A stretch of DNA of 64,000 bases, taken from positions 310,001 to 374,000 of the forward strand of contig NZ_AP027291.1 in assembly GCF_030295745.1 (NCBI RefSeq), written 5' to 3'. Position 1 is the stretch's first letter. Each line of letters opens with the position of its first letter. The stretch comes from Mycolicibacterium sp. TUM20985. GTDB taxonomy: Bacteria > Actinomycetota > Actinomycetes > Mycobacteriales > Mycobacteriaceae. Made by a program: the position numbers and the translations under genes. Below are positions 16,234 to 29,769 of this stretch, one piece after another. The notes below the pieces were generated by a model that saw only the letters and a list, made by a program, of their open reading frames with translations, was not told the origin of the DNA and did not search any database.

Positions 16234-17874
16234 TCACCCGCGGTCGATGGGCGTGAAGCGCTCGAGCTGTATGGGTGCCTCGCCCGGGTCCAGCGGGATC
16301 TCGAGGGCGACGCCGTCGAAGACGCGGGTGACCTTGCCGTTCAGACGTTCGAAGTTCAGCGTGCCGTGCTGGAAGTTCTGCACGATCCACAGCGGCTCCT
16401 GGATCTCACCGCTGGTGGGAAGACCGAGGGCGCCGCGCTCGAAACCAAGTTTGCCCCAGGCTTCGTAGATGGACCCGGTGACGGGTTCCGCCCCGCTGTT
16501 GGGCGACCAGTACAGCGCTCCCTTGTCGAAGGTCACGTATCGCGACGCGCCGTCTCCGGGGGTCTCCGGGGTCTGCGGCGCTCCCAGCGGGCTGGCCTCG
16601 CCGCCCATCGACGCCCACTTCGTGAAGATGGCTCCGCCGCGAAGCGTGTCGGCCAGGTTCTTGGGGCCGATGGGGGTGTTGAAGTGGGCGGCGGTATCAC
16701 GCAGGAGCGGCATCACCGCGTAGGCCGCATTGCCGGGGCAGTCGGTGTTTCCGACGTCGCGGTGGGTGAAGATCGTGGGCAGGGGGATGGCCGCGCCCCT
16801 GGCGTACCTGGTGAACGAACCGCCCGCGGAGGTCAGGACGACGGTCCCCATCGGATCGACGTGGTCCAGTCCCAGGCGCCAGCCGAGTAACCGACCCGTG
16901 GTGCGCAACTGGATGGGCGTCGGCGGCACGGCATCGAAGTTGCCGAGCATGGCCACGCCCCAGGTGTCGGTGTTGAAGCCACCGGTGTGGGCGCCTTCGA
17001 CGGGGCGGTCCATGCCGCCGGCCCGGCCCTCGAACACCTGGCCGTACTTGTCGACCATGGCGTTGTACGCGATGTCGCACCAGCCCAGCGTGCGGGTGTG
17101 GTACTCGAAGATCGATCGGACGATTCCCGCCGAGTCCTCGGGGGCGTACTCGTTGCTGCCCGCCGTGTGATGGACGATGCCGGCGCGAACGCCCCCGTCG
17201 TACACCGGGTTTCCGCACACCTGCGACTCGTTGGCACCCCATTGCGCCCGGCCGATGACGGCGGGGGGAACACCGGGCGGGGTGGCGGCCTCCGGGGGAA
17301 TGGACGAGATGTCCACGGGTGCCTGGGGTGGACTGATGAGAACGGCCTTCAGGTCGTGGCTCAGCGGTCGTTCGACGTTGACCGGTACGTAGCCGAGCCC
17401 CGGCCCCTGGGGAGTGTGCACGACGGTTGCCGGGGCGGGAGCGGCGCGGTGCACCGCGATCTGCACGTCGGTGGTGTGGCCGACGAAGACGGGTTCGGTT
17501 CCGCGCACTGGGGCAGGAGCGCAGTGACCCGCGGGATTGCAGGAGACGCCGTCGGGGCCGAGGCCGTCTAGGCCCTCCGCCTCGTACCACGGTCCCCACG
17601 AGCCGTCGGCCTTCTTGGCGCGGACGCGGGCCGACGTTCCGCTTAGGTCGTCGGCGGTCAGGGCCACCATGGCGAACGGGGTGTCCTGATGGAGTTCGCG
17701 GATGGTCTCACCGCCGCCGACGTCGGTGAGTGGTCGTTCGACGATGAGCGGGGTCGTGGCGAGCGGGGCCCGTTCGGGTTCGTCGGGCATCCCGTACATG
17801 GCCAACGGCAACATCACTGCCGTCGCCGCCACGGCAGAGAAGAGCAGCGACGGCAGTTGGCGACGACACGGCAC
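16234..17874 (-). CDS. Exported N-acetylmuramoyl-L-alanine amidase with LGFP repeats (Rv3811-like)
   Basis: A 546-residue secreted protein. A signal peptide covers about residues 1-30. The PGRP/amidase_2 domain (about 205-370) shows GRAQWGA, IVHHTAGS with zinc-binding His at 235/236, the AYNAMVDKYGQVFEGRAGG strand block and THRDVGNTDCPG with the second His and Cys. The C-terminus (about 405-520) holds LGFP-type wall-binding repeats, for example GGAIFTKW and ASPLGAP, and LGFERGALGLPTSGE. It should cleave the peptide stem from peptidoglycan. Start codon GTG. It lies downstream of erp on the same strand, separated by a strong hairpin (17949-17990). Confidence 0.9.
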   Translation of the reverse strand: MPCRRQLPSLLFSAVAATAVMLPLAMYGMPDEPERAPLATTPLIVERPLTDVGGGETIRELHQDTPFAMVALTADDLSGTSARVRAKKADGSWGPWYEAEGLDGLGPDGVSCNPAGHCAPAPVRGTEPVFVGHTTDVQIAVHRAAPAPATVVHTPQGPGLGYVPVNVERPLSHDLKAVLISPPQAPVDISSIPPEAATPPGVPPAVIGRAQWGANESQVCGNPVYDGGVRAGIVHHTAGSNEYAPEDSAGIVRSIFEYHTRTLGWCDIAYNAMVDKYGQVFEGRAGGMDRPVEGAHTGGFNTDTWGVAMLGNFDAVPPTPIQLRTTGRLLGWRLGLDHVDPMGTVVLTSAGGSFTRYARGAAIPLPTIFTHRDVGNTDCPGNAAYAVMPLLRDTAAHFNTPIGPKNLADTLRGGAIFTKWASMGGEASPLGAPQTPETPGDGASRYVTFDKGALYWSPNSGAEPVTGSIYEAWGKLGFERGALGLPTSGEIQEPLWIVQNFQHGTLNFERLNGKVTRVFDGVALEIPLDPGEAPIQLERFTPIDRG

Positions 17875-17948
17875 GGACCGATGTTACGTATGTGTCAGGT
17901 GTTACTCGTGTTTCGACACGGTGTGTTGCGGGGTGCATCTGCGCCCGC

Positions 17949-17990
17949 AACGGCACCGCAGAGCCAGGGGACGGCTTCTGCGGTGCCGTT
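17949..17990 (-). terminator. Strong hairpin terminator downstream of erp
   Basis: A perfect 14-base inverted repeat (AACGGCACCGCAGA / TCTGCGGTGCCGTT) with a 14-base spacer that can extend the stem by AGCC/GGCT. It lies 13 bases after the erp stop and ahead of the amidase gene on the minus strand. No U-tract follows, as is common for mycobacterial terminators. Confidence 0.75.
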
Positions 17991-18002
17991 TCGTCGCGGG
18001 CT

Positions 18003-18935
18003 CTAGGCGCCGGGGACCGCCGCCGCGGCTGCCGCCGGGGCCGCCGCCGCACTCTGCTGGATGGCTCCCGTGATCATCGGCATGATCATCCCCTTGAGGA
18101 GGTCGATGGCCTGTCCGGCGCCAAGGGTCTGAGCGGCGCTGCCGAGATCGCCGAGCAAACCTCCGCCACCGCTGGTCGCGGCAGGTACGCCGAGGCCGAG
18201 TGACGGATCGCCACCGAGGATCGGGTAGGTGCCCGACGCCGCGTCCAAGCCGATGGGGTTGGCGATCGGGATCTCACCCGCGCCCGGTACGCCGAGGCCC
18301 AGGCCGGTGTTGGCCGCCGGCGTGGTCAGCCCGGGCAGCGTACCGACGGGGCTGGTCAGTGCGGGGTTGGTCAGCCCGACGTCGCCCAGGGCGGGCGTCG
18401 TGAGACCGGGTGTGGTCAACCCGGGCGTCGTGAGACCGGGCGTGGTCAGGCCGGGCGTGGTCAGGCCCGGGGTGGTGAGGCCGGGCGTGGTGAGGCCCGG
18501 GGTGGTGAGGCCGGGCGTGGTGAGGCCCGGGGTGGTGAGGCCTGGGGCCGTGAGCCCCGGCGCCGTCAATCCCGGTGCCGTCAGCCCTGGTGCCGTCAGA
18601 CCTGGTGCCGTCAGACCTGGTGCCGTCAGGCCGGTGCTCGCCAGACCCGGTGTGGTCAGGGTTGTCGCGGAGGGCGCGCCGGATCCCGTCAAGAGACCGG
18701 TCGGTAGCGGCGGCAGGTTGACGCCGAACTGCGAGAGCCCCTGGGACAACGCCCCGAGCAGTTCGTTGGGCAGGTCGGTGACGAGGGCGGCCTGGACGAA
18801 CTCACGGTGCTGTGGCGCCGCCTCGTTGGTGGTGGACAGGTTGGACAGTGCAACTACTGCGACTGGACTTGCGACGGCCAGGGCGGCGACTGCGCTCATG
18901 GCTGTCGAGAGCTTGCGTCGACGACGGTTAGGCAC
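18003..18935 (-). CDS. erp: Exported repetitive protein Erp (PirG)
   Basis: A 310-residue surface protein. The N-terminus MPNRRRRKLSTAMSAVAALA is nearly the same as in M. tuberculosis Rv3810 and forms a signal peptide. A conserved N-terminal segment (TDLPNELLGALSQGLSQFG) precedes the central repeats, and a conserved C-terminal region (EIPIANPIGLD, QAIDLLKGMIMPMI) ends in an Ala-rich tail. The middle carries about 16 tandem PGLT(A/T) pentapeptides, more regular than the PGLTS units of M. tuberculosis. Erp is a cell-wall-associated protein needed for normal growth and virulence. GGAG lies 7-10 bases before the GTG start. Divergent from glf. Confidence 0.95.
   Translation of the reverse strand: MPNRRRRKLSTAMSAVAALAVASPVAVVALSNLSTTNEAAPQHREFVQAALVTDLPNELLGALSQGLSQFGVNLPPLPTGLLTGSGAPSATTLTTPGLASTGLTAPGLTAPGLTAPGLTAPGLTAPGLTAPGLTTPGLTTPGLTTPGLTTPGLTTPGLTTPGLTTPGLTTPGLTTPGLTTPALGDVGLTNPALTSPVGTLPGLTTPAANTGLGLGVPGAGEIPIANPIGLDAASGTYPILGGDPSLGLGVPAATSGGGGLLGDLGSAAQTLGAGQAIDLLKGMIMPMITGAIQQSAAAAPAAAAAAVPGA
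18391..18630. repeat. Sixteen tandem 15-base repeats in erp
   Basis: Sixteen consecutive 15-base units encode PGLTT (ten units, 18391-18540) or PGLTA (six units, 18541-18630). Within 18466-18540 the units alternate between two variants, giving an almost exact 30-base higher-order period, a sign of recent unit duplication. Confidence 0.88.
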
Positions 18936-19123
18936 GGAAGTCTCCTCAAAAAGTTCTTGGACCGTGTTCTCTGGATTTGCGATTCATAGGTCACGGACGT
19001 TCTGATGCAACGCGTTCGATGGTACGGCTGAGACTGCTGTGTCTAGAGTGGCGATGCGCAATCGTGAGCGAATTGCGACCTGCCGCGACCCGGCGACGGG
19101 CCGAGTACGCATTCGGGCGGTGA

Positions 19124-22340
<3,217 letters not shown>

Positions 22341-22344
<4 letters not shown>

Positions 22345-22883
22345 CCGACGCCCTGCGGGGTGAGGACGCGGCGTTGGTCGCCGTCCAGTCGGCCCTCGCC
22401 GGGCGGCCCGGCGTCCTGCCAGGGGCGCGGGCGCTGTCGCACTTCGGCGAGCACAGCGCCGGCTGGGTCGGGGTGTCCCTGCTCGGCGCGTTGCTGCAAC
22501 CGCGGCGGCGCCGGGTCTGGCTGACGGCGGGCATCGGTGCGTTCGGGGCCCACGCGAGCGCGGTCGTCGTCAAACGCGTGGTGAAGCGCGAACGCCCGCA
22601 TCACCCGTCGATCGCCGTGAATGTCGCGACGCCGAGCCGGCTCAGCTTCCCGTCGGCACACGCGACGTCGACCACCGCCGCCGCAATTCTGCTGGGCCGC
22701 GCGACGGGACTCCCATTGCCATGGCTCCTGGTACCGCCAATGGCGTTGTCTCGCTTGGTGCTCGGCGTGCACTACCCGACGGATGTGCTCGCCGGAGTGG
22801 CGCTCGGCACCGCCGTCGCCCAGGTGGTCGGCGCCCTCGGTGATCGAGTGGATCGGAAGGAGACGGGTGACCCGCATGAGTGA
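22341..22883 (+). CDS. PAP2-family phosphatase, probable decaprenylphosphoryl-5-phosphoribose phosphatase (Rv3807c-like)
   Basis: A 180-residue integral membrane phosphatase. The three PAP2 motifs are present: KRERPHHP, SFPSAHATS and SRLVLGVHYPTDVLAG, with the catalytic His pair in the latter two. In mycobacteria the product is thought to remove the 5-phosphate from decaprenylphosphoryl-phosphoribose made by UbiA, giving DPR for DprE1. Start GTG overlaps the glfT2 stop. It overlaps ubiA by 8 bases, so the three genes are tightly coupled. Confidence 0.9.
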
Positions 22884-23790
22884 AGAAGCACCCCCCGTGG
22901 CGGGACCGCCGAAGAATCTGGCCAGCGGCCTCGTCAAGGCGATCCGGCCGCGACAGTGGGTGAAGAACCTCCTCGTCCTGGCGGCCCCCGTGGCGGCGCT
23001 GGGTCGCGATGTCCGATTCGACTTCGACGACGGCGTCAACGTCCTCATCGCGTTCGTGGCGTTCAGCCTCGCGGCGTCGTGCGTCTATCTGGTCAACGAC
23101 GCCCGCGACGTCGAGGCCGACCGGGCGCATCCCACCAAGCGATTCCGGCCGATCGCCGCGGGAGTGGTACCGGTCCCGCTGGCGTACGGCCTCGCGGTGG
23201 CGCTGGGCGCCGTGTCGATGGGCCTCGCCTGGTACGTGTCGCCCAACCTGGCGCTGGTGATGGCCATCTACATCGCGGTCCAGATGGCGTACTGCTTCGG
23301 CTTGAAGCACCAGGCGGTGCTCGACATCTGCATCGTGTCGTCGGGATTCCTGATCCGGGCCATCGCCGGCGGCGTCGCCGCGAACATCCCACTGTCGCAA
23401 TGGTTCCTGCTCGTCATGGCGTTCGGGTCGCTGTTCATGGCGGCCGGCAAGAGGTACGCCGAGCTACGCCTCGCCGAGCGCACCGGCGCCAAGATCCGCA
23501 AGTCGCTGGAGAGCTACACCAGCACCTATCTGCGGTTCGTGTGGACGCTGTCCGCCACCGCCGTCGTGCTCTGCTACGGGCTCTGGGCCTTCGAGCGGGA
23601 CCGCATGGGCGGCGGGTCGCTGTATGCGGTGTCGATGGTTCCGTTCACCATCGCGATCCTGCGTTACGCGGTGGACGTCGACGGAGGGCTGGCGGGCGAA
23701 CCCGAGGACATCGCGCTGCGCGATCGTGTGCTGCAGCTGCTCGCCGTGGCGTGGATCGGAAGCGTCTGTGCAGCGGCCTACTTCAGCTGA
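22876..23790 (+). CDS. ubiA: Decaprenyl-phosphate phosphoribosyltransferase UbiA
   Basis: A 304-residue multi-pass UbiA-superfamily prenyltransferase transferring 5-phosphoribose from PRPP to decaprenyl phosphate, the first committed step to the arabinose donor DPA. Two Asp-rich motifs are visible: NDARDVEADRAHPTKRFRP (Mg/PRPP site) and the later KHQAVLDICIVSSGFLIRA segment. Equivalent to M. tuberculosis Rv3806c, in which changes raise ethambutol resistance. Start ATG at 22876 inside the end of the PAP2 gene. Its 3' end overlaps the aftB start. Confidence 0.95.
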   Translation: MSEEAPPVAGPPKNLASGLVKAIRPRQWVKNLLVLAAPVAALGRDVRFDFDDGVNVLIAFVAFSLAASCVYLVNDARDVEADRAHPTKRFRPIAAGVVPVPLAYGLAVALGAVSMGLAWYVSPNLALVMAIYIAVQMAYCFGLKHQAVLDICIVSSGFLIRAIAGGVAANIPLSQWFLLVMAFGSLFMAAGKRYAELRLAERTGAKIRKSLESYTSTYLRFVWTLSATAVVLCYGLWAFERDRMGGGSLYAVSMVPFTIAILRYAVDVDGGLAGEPEDIALRDRVLQLLAVAWIGSVCAAAYFS

Positions 23791-25771
23791 GCGGTTCACG
23801 GCCCGCTGGCCGGCATTTCGCTTCAACCCCACCGTGCGGGTCAGCCTGTGGGTCAGTGTGGTGCTCGTCGGGGCCATGTTCACCTGGGGGGCCTGGCAGC
23901 GACGGTGGATCGCCGACGATGGATTGATCGTACTGCGGACCGTACGAAACTTGTTGGCGGGCAACGGGCCCGTGTTCAACGCAGGCGAGCGGGTGGAGGC
24001 CAACACCTCGACGGTGTGGACGTACCTCGTCACGCTGGGCGCGTGGATCGGGGGTCCGCTCAAGCTGGAGTACGTGGCGTTGACGCTGGCCCTGACGCTC
24101 AGCATCGCGGGCGTCGTGTTCGTGATGCTGGGCACCGGCCGGCTCTACGCACCGGGCCTGCGGGGGAGGCGGGCATTGCTGCTGCCGGCGGGCGCGCTGG
24201 TGTACATCGCGGTTCCCCCGGCGCGTGACTTCGCCACCTCGGGCCTCGAAAACGGTTTGGTGCTGGCCTATCTCGGCCTGCTGTGGTGGATGATGGTGTG
24301 CTGGTCGCAGGCTCCCAGGGTGCACCGGCCCGCGTCGAACGAGCCCCCCGCCAACGCTACCGGTCGCGTGTTCGACGGTGCCCTGGCATTCCTGGCGGGC
24401 CTGTCCGTGTTGGTCCGTCCGGAGCTCGCCCTGATCGGTGGTCTCGCCCTGGTGATGATGCTCGTCGCGGCGCGCGGCTGGCGTCGGCGGCTGCTCATCG
24501 TCGTCGCCGGCGGTCTGCTCCCGGTGCTGTATCAGATCTTCCGGATGGGGTACTACGGCCTGCTCGTTCCCGGCACCGCGATCGCCAAGGACGCGTCGGG
24601 GTCCAAGTGGTCGCAGGGTTTCGTCTACCTCGGCAACTTCAACGAGCCGTATCTCCTGTGGATACCGCTGGTGCTGCTGGCGGGGCTCGGCCTGCTGCTG
24701 CTGGGCGTCCGGAGTCTGCTGTGGCGCAAGCGCGGTCCGGTCGCCGCCGGCCGGGGGCGGTGGGCGGGCATCGTTCAAAGTCCCACGGCCGTCGTGGTCT
24801 TCATGCTCGCCAGCGGGCTGCTGCAGGCCATCTACTGGATCCGTCAGGGCGGCGATTTCATGCACGGCCGCGTCTTGTTGACGCCGCTGTTCTGTCTGCT
24901 CGCGCCCATCTCGGTCATTCCGGTCGTCCTTCCGTCCGGGATGCGGGCGGTCCGCGGTCCGGGCTATCTGCTGGCGGGCGCGTCGGCGGTGTTCTGGCTG
25001 GCGATCGTCGGCTGGTCGCTGTGGGCGGCGAACTCGCCGGGGCTCGGAGCCGACGCCACCCGGGTGACGTACTCGGGCATCGTGGACGAACGCCGCTTCT
25101 ACGCGCAGGCCACGGGCCACGCGCATCCGCTGACGGCCGCCGACTACCTCGACTACCCGCGGATGCGTGCCGTTCTCCAGGCCATCGACAACACTCCGGA
25201 AGGCGCCCTGCTGCTGCCGTCGGGCAACTACGACCAGTGGGACGTCGTGCCCGCGATCCCGCCGCCACCCCCGCCGCCCGGCGAACCTCCGCTCACCGAG
25301 AAACAGCGTCGCGGTCCCCACACCGTCTTCTTCACCAACCTCGGCATGCTTGGCATGAACGTCGGTCTCGACGTCCGGGTCATCGACCAGATCGGGTTGG
25401 CCAACCCGCTGGCCGCGCACACCGCGCGACTGGACGACGGCCGCATCGGCCACGACAAGAACCTGTTCCCCGACTGGGCGGTCGCCGAGGGACCCTTCCT
25501 GCCGGAGCGGCCCTACATTCCGCCGTATCTCGACGAGGACTGGGTGACCCAGGCCAAGGTCGCCCTGACCTGTCCGGAGACCGAGGCCATGCTCTCCTCC
25601 ATCCGGGGTCCGCTGGGGGTGAAGCGCTTCGCCTCGAACGTGGCGAATGCGTGGGAGTTCACCAAGTACCGGATCGACCGCGTCCCGCTCTATGAGCTGG
25701 TGCGATGCGGTCTGGAGCCCCCGCCGACCAAGGTGCCGCCGTACACGGGTCTCCCCGCGACGGGACCGTGA
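23768..25771 (+). CDS. aftB: Terminal arabinofuranosyltransferase AftB
   Basis: A 667-residue GT-C membrane glycosyltransferase adding the terminal beta-1,2 arabinofuranose of arabinan from decaprenylphosphoarabinose. The catalytic Asp pair is in the first periplasmic loop (RWIADDGLIVLR) after the first membrane helix; about ten helices follow, then a soluble C-terminal domain containing a Pro-rich loop (PPPPPPGEPP). The GTG at 23768 overlaps ubiA by 23 bases; later in-frame starts would cut into the first helix. Last gene of the glf operon; counterpart of M. tuberculosis Rv3805c. Confidence 0.92.
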   Translation: MQRPTSAERFTARWPAFRFNPTVRVSLWVSVVLVGAMFTWGAWQRRWIADDGLIVLRTVRNLLAGNGPVFNAGERVEANTSTVWTYLVTLGAWIGGPLKLEYVALTLALTLSIAGVVFVMLGTGRLYAPGLRGRRALLLPAGALVYIAVPPARDFATSGLENGLVLAYLGLLWWMMVCWSQAPRVHRPASNEPPANATGRVFDGALAFLAGLSVLVRPELALIGGLALVMMLVAARGWRRRLLIVVAGGLLPVLYQIFRMGYYGLLVPGTAIAKDASGSKWSQGFVYLGNFNEPYLLWIPLVLLAGLGLLLLGVRSLLWRKRGPVAAGRGRWAGIVQSPTAVVVFMLASGLLQAIYWIRQGGDFMHGRVLLTPLFCLLAPISVIPVVLPSGMRAVRGPGYLLAGASAVFWLAIVGWSLWAANSPGLGADATRVTYSGIVDERRFYAQATGHAHPLTAADYLDYPRMRAVLQAIDNTPEGALLLPSGNYDQWDVVPAIPPPPPPPGEPPLTEKQRRGPHTVFFTNLGMLGMNVGLDVRVIDQIGLANPLAAHTARLDDGRIGHDKNLFPDWAVAEGPFLPERPYIPPYLDEDWVTQAKVALTCPETEAMLSSIRGPLGVKRFASNVANAWEFTKYRIDRVPLYELVRCGLEPPPTKVPPYTGLPATGP

Positions 25772-25938
25772 CCAACTCCACGAGATTTGTTTGCCAGCGT
25801 GTTCCGATGGTTTGGTGATGGTTCGGTAACGCAGAGGCCGCGTTCAGGCGATAAGCAATCGAGAAGCACCGCTTGCCATGTGCTGTGCCACGGAAACCGC
25901 CGATCAGCGGTACCGGACATGAGAAATTGGATGGTTGA

Positions 25939-26985
<1,047 letters not shown>

Positions 26986-27007
26986 GCCGGTGACCAGGCA
27001 GGACACC

Positions 27008-27033
27008 CGCAGGAGCGAGCGATCACTCCTGCG
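27008..27033 (+). terminator. Hairpin between the two antigen 85 genes
   Basis: Inverted repeat CGCAGGAG / CTCCTGCG with a 10-base loop, 23 bases after the first mycolyltransferase stop and about 70 bases before the second start. No T-run follows. It may terminate or stabilise the first transcript. Confidence 0.5.
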
Positions 27034-27042
27034 TGTGGTTGA

Positions 27043-28098
<1,056 letters not shown>

Positions 28099-28122
28099 GC
28101 CGTAGCAAAACAGACGGATAGG

Positions 28123-28152
28123 CGGCGGCGATCCCCTCGGGGGTCGCCGCCG
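28123..28152 (+). terminator. Strong rho-independent terminator after fbpA
   Basis: A 14-base-pair stem (CGGCGGCGATCCCC / GGGGGTCGCCGCCG, one G-T pair) with a 2-base loop, 24 bases after the fbpA stop, followed by TCTTTCGT. This is a classical intrinsic terminator. Confidence 0.85.
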
Positions 28153-28160
28153 TCTTTCGT

Positions 28161-28182
28161 CGAGCGCTTGCGCGAAGAGCAG
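28161..28182 (+). repeat. Intergenic copy of the repeat found inside the acyltransferase gene
   Basis: The 22-base stretch matches the core of the 33-base repeats at 14544-14642 (CGAGCGCTTGCGCGA then AGAGCAG instead of GGAGCAG). It lies directly after the fbpA terminator in the gap before the MPT51-like gene. It contains the palindrome GCGCTTGCGC-like centre. Confidence 0.6.
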
Positions 28183-28290
28183 ACCCGCTTCGTTTCCGGC
28201 GCGGCTCATCGTCGTGATGTGATTCACTAGCCGTTGCTGCATGCGCCCGTCGAGAGATCCGTTAGGGCGGTGCGTTCAGGCGATCGACAG

Positions 28291-29223
28291 ATGGGTGAGA
28301 TGGGTATGAGGCTGTTCTCGACGCTCCCGCGGCGGAGCCGCATATCAAGCTGGGGTCGTACGACATTCGCCCTGATGCTGGCCGTCGGTCTCTGGGTGGC
28401 CAGCCCGCATGTCGCCAAGGCCGACGGCGTCGAGTACCTGATGGTTCCCTCGGCGGCGATGGGCCGCGACATCCCGGTGGCGTTCCAGGCGGGGGGCCCG
28501 CATGCGGTGTTCCTCCTCGATGCCTTCAACGCGGGTGACCCGGTGAACAACTGGGTCACGGCGGGCAACGCCATGAGCACCCTGGCAGGGAAGGGCATCT
28601 CGGTGGCCGCACCGGCCAGCGGCGCCTTCACCATGTACACCAACTGGGAGGCCGACGGCGGTAGGCAGTGGGAGACCTTCCTGTCCCAGGAGTTGCCGGA
28701 CTGGCTGGCCGCGAACAAGGGCCTGGCCCCCAACGGGCACGGCGTCGTGGGCGCTTCCCAGGGCGGTACCGGTGCCCTCATGATGGCGACCTTCCACCCC
28801 GACCGGTTTCGCTACGCCGGCTCGATGTCGGGCTTCATGACGCCGTCGGCCACCGCGCTGAACGGTGCCATCACGGCGGGCATGGCGCAGTACGGCGGCG
28901 TCAACACCCAGGCGATGTGGGGTGCGGCGCAGCTCGGCCGCTGGAAGTGGCACGACCCCGACGTCCACGTAAGCCTGTTGGTGGCCAACAACACTCGGCT
29001 GTGGATCTACAGCCCCGGGGCGTTGTCGTGCACTGATCCCGTCGCGATGATCGGCTTCTGCGACCAGGCGGCCGGTAGCAACCGGACGTTCTATCAGCAC
29101 TACCGCGGCGTCGGTGGGCACAACGCCCACTTCGACTTTCCGACCTCGGGGCAACACGACTGGGGCAGCTGGGGTCCTCAGCTGGCGGCCATGTCGGGTG
29201 ACCTCGTCGCCGCCATCAAGTAG
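28291..29223 (+). CDS. fbpD: MPT51/FbpD-like antigen 85 relative
   Basis: A 310-residue exported Ag85-fold protein. A signal peptide ends near VAKADG; the mature region begins YLMVPSAAMGRDIPVAF and has the MPT51-specific LLDAFNAGD, WVTAGNAMSTLAGKGISV and QLGRWKWHDPDVH segments. M. tuberculosis MPT51 (Rv3803c) lacks the catalytic triad and acts as a matrix-binding protein. Here the nucleophile position reads GASQGG, so a Ser is present, and a His is present in GQHDWGSW; the acidic position is unclear. Start ATG at 28291; ATGs at 28300 and 28306 are possible. Followed by a DUF732 lipoprotein gene. Confidence 0.87.
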   Translation: MGEMGMRLFSTLPRRSRISSWGRTTFALMLAVGLWVASPHVAKADGVEYLMVPSAAMGRDIPVAFQAGGPHAVFLLDAFNAGDPVNNWVTAGNAMSTLAGKGISVAAPASGAFTMYTNWEADGGRQWETFLSQELPDWLAANKGLAPNGHGVVGASQGGTGALMMATFHPDRFRYAGSMSGFMTPSATALNGAITAGMAQYGGVNTQAMWGAAQLGRWKWHDPDVHVSLLVANNTRLWIYSPGALSCTDPVAMIGFCDQAAGSNRTFYQHYRGVGGHNAHFDFPTSGQHDWGSWGPQLAAMSGDLVAAIK

Positions 29224-29289
29224 CACCCGCGGGTGCAGACTTAGCAAACGCTTCCCGGCTTGGTCTCGCTCAGCCGGTACCTTGGAGTC

Positions 29290-29751
29290 GTGCACCTCGA
29301 CAGACCGCGAACGGCAAGCGCCGCGATGGCCTGTGCAGCCTTGATGGTCAGCGGCTGCGGGATGGGCGACGACGTGATGGCAACGATCGGCATGGCACCG
29401 TCGGAGACCACGGCGGCGGGCACCAGCGCCCAGACCTTCGCTGCTCCTCCAGTCGCCGAGCCGGGCGATGAACCGGAGTTGGTGGTCACCCCCGCGCAAC
29501 GGTCGTTCCTCGACGCGCTGACCGAATCGGGTGTCACACCGTCCAGTGAACTGTCGGCGTTGAGCATCGGGTCTTATGTGTGCCAGGCTCGGGCCGCCAA
29601 CCAGAGCGATCAGGTGGTGTGGGACTTCGTCCTGCCGATGGTGCGTGGTGACGTCAGGGATTCGTACGGTGAGTCGGTGGCGGCCCCCGCCGGGCAGGTG
29701 AACGCCGAGACCGCCGACTACATTCGCATCGCCACCCACACCCTTTGCTAG
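29290..29751 (+). CDS. DUF732-domain lipoprotein
   Basis: A 153-residue lipoprotein. The N-terminus has a hydrophobic stretch ending in the lipobox VSGC, with the lipidated Cys at residue 23. A disordered Thr/Ala-rich linker leads to a DUF732 domain (about 70-150) with the LVVTPAQRSFLDAL start and two Cys (SYVCQA and HTLC) likely forming the family disulfide. DUF732 function is unknown. Start GTG at 29290 puts a short positively charged leader before the hydrophobic core. It lies between fbpD and culp6, which are adjacent in M. tuberculosis, so it is an insertion in the cluster. Confidence 0.8.
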   Translation: MHLDRPRTASAAMACAALMVSGCGMGDDVMATIGMAPSETTAAGTSAQTFAAPPVAEPGDEPELVVTPAQRSFLDALTESGVTPSSELSALSIGSYVCQARAANQSDQVVWDFVLPMVRGDVRDSYGESVAAPAGQVNAETADYIRIATHTLC

Positions 29752-29769
29752 TAGGAGACCTCCCACTTC

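Noticed and set aside
18391..18630. Possible CRISPR-like array
   Set aside because: Units are 15 bases, directly adjacent without spacers, and encode Erp pentapeptides.
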